NCBI RefSeq assembly: GCF_014873485.1
Contig: NZ_JADBDT010000001.1
Coordinates: 2,852,001 to 2,916,000, forward strand
Direction: 5' to 3'
Length of the DNA stretch: 64,000 nucleotides
Source of the DNA: Sphingopyxis sp. OAS728
GTDB lineage: Bacteria; Pseudomonadota; Alphaproteobacteria; Sphingomonadales; Sphingomonadaceae
Each line of letters begins with the position of its first letter. Within the stretch, counting starts at the first letter, position 1. Positions 62,274 through 64,000 of the stretch are shown here, piece by piece. The position numbers and the translations under genes are program-made. The notes beneath the pieces were generated by a model that saw nothing but the letters and a program-made list of their open reading frames with translations, searched no databases and had not been told where the DNA came from.

Positions 62274-62963
62274 CTATTTTGCATCCTTGTGCCACAAAGC
62301 ACCGGCCTCTGCCAACATTGCCGCGTCGTTTGGTTGTCCCGCGATGGCGAGATCGCGCCATCCCTCGCCCGCCGCCGCGGCGACCGACGAACTGATCGCG
62401 ACGAGCGCCAGATGGCCACGCTCGTCGCCGACCAGATCCGAAATACGCCGGGCCGCCCGCGCCGAATGCGCGAGCAAGATCGCAGGCGCGGCGATCAGCG
62501 CCGACCATTCCGCCGGGGGCTGCGCCGGTTCGACCTTATAGCATGGCAGCGGGGTGATCGACGCGTCGCGCGCGTCGAATTCCGACCGATCCCGACCGCA
62601 AAGCCATAATATCGTTCGGATATTTCGTGACGCCATATCGTCAAGAAGCCGCCGGGCGTCGGCAGCCCCCGTCATCGCAACCGTCAATCCTGCGCCCTCG
62701 GCGGCGCGAGCCGTTGCAGCGCCAACAGCGTAAACCGGCAGCGACGACAGCTTGGCAAGATCCGCGCCCGCGAGCTTTGCGGCGAAGGCGCTGGTCAGCA
62801 GCAGCGCGTTGAAATTTTCGGCCGCCGGCGCGCGCCACTCTATCGGTCGCGCGGCAAAAAGCGGCATCGCGTGGGCGTCGAGTCCCAGTTTTTTTGCTTG
62901 CTCGACTGTCGCGGCATTGCCCGGTTCAGGGCGCGTGACGATCAGCGGCAAGCCAGTCGTCAT
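62274..62963 (-). CDS. hemD: Uroporphyrinogen-III synthase
   Basis: HemD closes and isomerises hydroxymethylbilane to uroporphyrinogen III. The 229-residue protein is poorly conserved, as usual for HemD: it starts PLIVTRPEPGNAATVEQAKK, has ALLLTSAFAAKLAG and ends with a segment ALVAISSSVAAAAGEGW. It overlaps hemC by 4 bases (ATGA), which supports the call. Confidence 0.9.
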   Translation of the reverse strand: MTTGLPLIVTRPEPGNAATVEQAKKLGLDAHAMPLFAARPIEWRAPAAENFNALLLTSAFAAKLAGADLAKLSSLPVYAVGAATARAAEGAGLTVAMTGAADARRLLDDMASRNIRTILWLCGRDRSEFDARDASITPLPCYKVEPAQPPAEWSALIAAPAILLAHSARAARRISDLVGDERGHLALVAISSSVAAAAGEGWRDLAIAGQPNDAAMLAEAGALWHKDAK

Positions 62964-63907
62964 GCCGCGAACAGGTGCCGGACGCTTTCGGGCGCCTCGG
63001 CGAGCAGGCGCTGCGCCAGCGCCGACGCCGCGCCCGAATCGGCGACAAGGATGTGGCCGGCGGCATGTTCCGCGCCATCGTCGGAGAAAATTTCGGCATC
63101 GAGGCGCAGCATCCCGTCGTCACGCCAATGGGCGTGCGCTGCGACGGGCGAACGGCAATCGCCGCCGAGGGCCGCAAGGAAATCGCGCTCTGCCGCGACG
63201 GCGCGATGCGTCGGTTCATGGTCGATTGCCGCAAGCAGCGCGCGCGTGGCGGCATCGTCGGCGCGACATTCGATCCCGATCGCGCCCTGCGACGCCGCCG
63301 GAAGCAACAGGCTTGTGTCCTGCACAACGCCCACATCGTGCATCCCCAGCCGGTCGAGCCCCGCCGCCGCGAGCAGGGTCGCATCGGCATCGCCGCCCGC
63401 AATTTTCGCCAGCCGCGTCGCGACATTGCCGCGTAGCAGCACGGTTTCGAGATCGGGGCGGATCCGCTTCACCTGCGCCGCCCGGCGTGGGCTGCTCGTT
63501 CCGAGCCGGGCGCCATGGGGCAGGTCGGCGATCGTCGCGGCGGCAATCCCCTCGTGCACCACCAGCCGATCGCGCGGATCGGCGCGTTCGAGCATCGCAG
63601 CGAGGAAAAAGCGCGCGTCGCGGATCGTTTCGACGTCCTTCAGCGAATGGACCGCGATGTCGATCGTCCCCGCATCAAGCGCCGCGTCAAGTTCGCGCGT
63701 CCACAGCGCCTTGCCGCCGACCTCGGCCAGCGCGCGGTCCTGGATCTTGTCGCCGGTCGCGGTCATCGGCGCGATTTCGAGCGCCGCCATATCGATGCCA
63801 TGGCTGGCAATCAGCGCCGCAGCCGCCATATGCGCCTGAGCCATCGCCAGCGGTGACGCGCGCGTGCCGATACGCAGCGGGTTTTCGGGGGTCGGAAATG
63901 AACTCAT
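62960..63907 (-). CDS. hemC: Porphobilinogen deaminase (hydroxymethylbilane synthase)
   Basis: HemC joins four porphobilinogen units. The 315 residues show the family features: RIGTRASPLAMAQAHMAAAA, a T-T-x-G-D-K-I-Q-D-R-like segment (TATGDKIQDRALAEVGGKAL), HSLKDVET and the cofactor-binding Cys in ALGGDCRSPVAAHAH. It is divergent from tsaD with only 62 bases between. Confidence 0.97.
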   Translation of the reverse strand: MSSFPTPENPLRIGTRASPLAMAQAHMAAAALIASHGIDMAALEIAPMTATGDKIQDRALAEVGGKALWTRELDAALDAGTIDIAVHSLKDVETIRDARFFLAAMLERADPRDRLVVHEGIAAATIADLPHGARLGTSSPRRAAQVKRIRPDLETVLLRGNVATRLAKIAGGDADATLLAAAGLDRLGMHDVGVVQDTSLLLPAASQGAIGIECRADDAATRALLAAIDHEPTHRAVAAERDFLAALGGDCRSPVAAHAHWRDDGMLRLDAEIFSDDGAEHAAGHILVADSGAASALAQRLLAEAPESVRHLFAA

Positions 63908-63969
63908 CGCCCGCTGCTAGCGCGGGTTGCCCTGTCGATAAAGGGGCGGGTAAAGGAACGCGCAACAAT

Positions 63970-64000
63970 ATGACCCTGATCCTCGGCCTTGAATCGAGCT
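63970..64000 (+). CDS. tsaD: tRNA threonylcarbamoyladenosine synthesis protein TsaD, N-terminal tip
   Basis: Only ten residues are inside the window: MTLILGLESS. This matches the start of TsaD (Kae1), where I-L-G-I-E-T/S-S is conserved. A divergent hemC-tsaD pair is common in alphaproteobacteria. The GGTAAAGGAA upstream holds a fair ribosome site. The rest of the gene is cut off. Confidence 0.8.
   Translation, partial: MTLILGLESS

Overview
The window comes from a GC-rich alphaproteobacterium of the order Sphingomonadales; the gene content and protein sequences look most like Sphingopyxis or Novosphingobium (inference from recognised families: TonB-dependent receptors, a ManD very close to the Novosphingobium enzyme, FlbD-type flagellar control, and the hemC-hemD-mitofilin order). 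No insertion sequence, prophage, CRISPR array or replication origin was seen.

Region 1 (1-30.3 kb) is a nearly complete flagellar locus: fliC (partial, left edge), fliEFGHIJKLMNOPQR-flhB, fliDS, flbD, motAB, flgBCDEFGHIJKL, flgA, flgMN, a lytic transglycosylase, flhA and fliA. Its promoters can be read directly. Four near-perfect sigma-54 sites (TGGCACG-N4-TTGC) precede fliE, flgB, flgA and the slt-flhA-fliA operon. Four sigma-28 sites (TTAA-like, N15, GCCGTTAA) precede fliC, fliD, motA and flgM, and a fifth weaker one precedes flbD. This gives a hierarchy: FlbD with sigma-54 makes the basal body, export gate, hook and FliA; FliA then makes filament, cap, motor and its own anti-sigma factor FlgM. 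Several parts are reduced: FlbD has no receiver domain, FliM has no recognisable CheY-binding tip, FlgD is only 99 aa, FlgH has no lipobox, and FlgJ lacks a muramidase domain (a separate SLT enzyme is present). No chemotaxis genes are in the window.

Region 2 (30.3-32.2 kb) is a small minus-strand group: a MarR-like regulator, a small membrane protein, a hypothetical protein, and a LuxR-type HTH protein with a C-terminal membrane anchor.

Region 3 (32.3-42.2 kb) is a polysaccharide utilisation locus for a uronic-acid polymer: a FadR-type GntR regulator, a DUF4861 protein and D-mannonate dehydratase on the minus strand, facing a GH105 unsaturated uronyl hydrolase, a TonB-dependent receptor and two tandem alginate-lyase-family (PF05426, PL38-like) lyases on the plus strand. 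Two operator types lie in its promoters: GntR-like TTGT-N3-ACAA sites and three LacI-like TGNCACCGGTGNCA palindromes.

Region 4 (42.2-64 kb) is mostly chromosomal housekeeping: an acyl-CoA dehydrogenase, thiolase and class III CoA-transferase group; tRNA-Arg(CCG); a YeiH family transporter; a zinc-ribbon membrane protein; ftsEX; a YdcF protein and a PlsC-like acyltransferase; tyrA-hisC divergent from metX-GNAT-metW; a TetR regulator divergent from a second TonB receptor; a class III CoA-transferase with glutaryl-CoA dehydrogenase; and hemC-hemD-mitofilin divergent from tsaD (partial, right edge).

I did not see a system that is clearly new to science. The best leads are the dual-operator sugar locus, the receiver-less FlbD hierarchy with a palindrome over the fliA operon's -24 box, and the membrane-tethered LuxR group. 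All coordinates and motif counts were made by eye.
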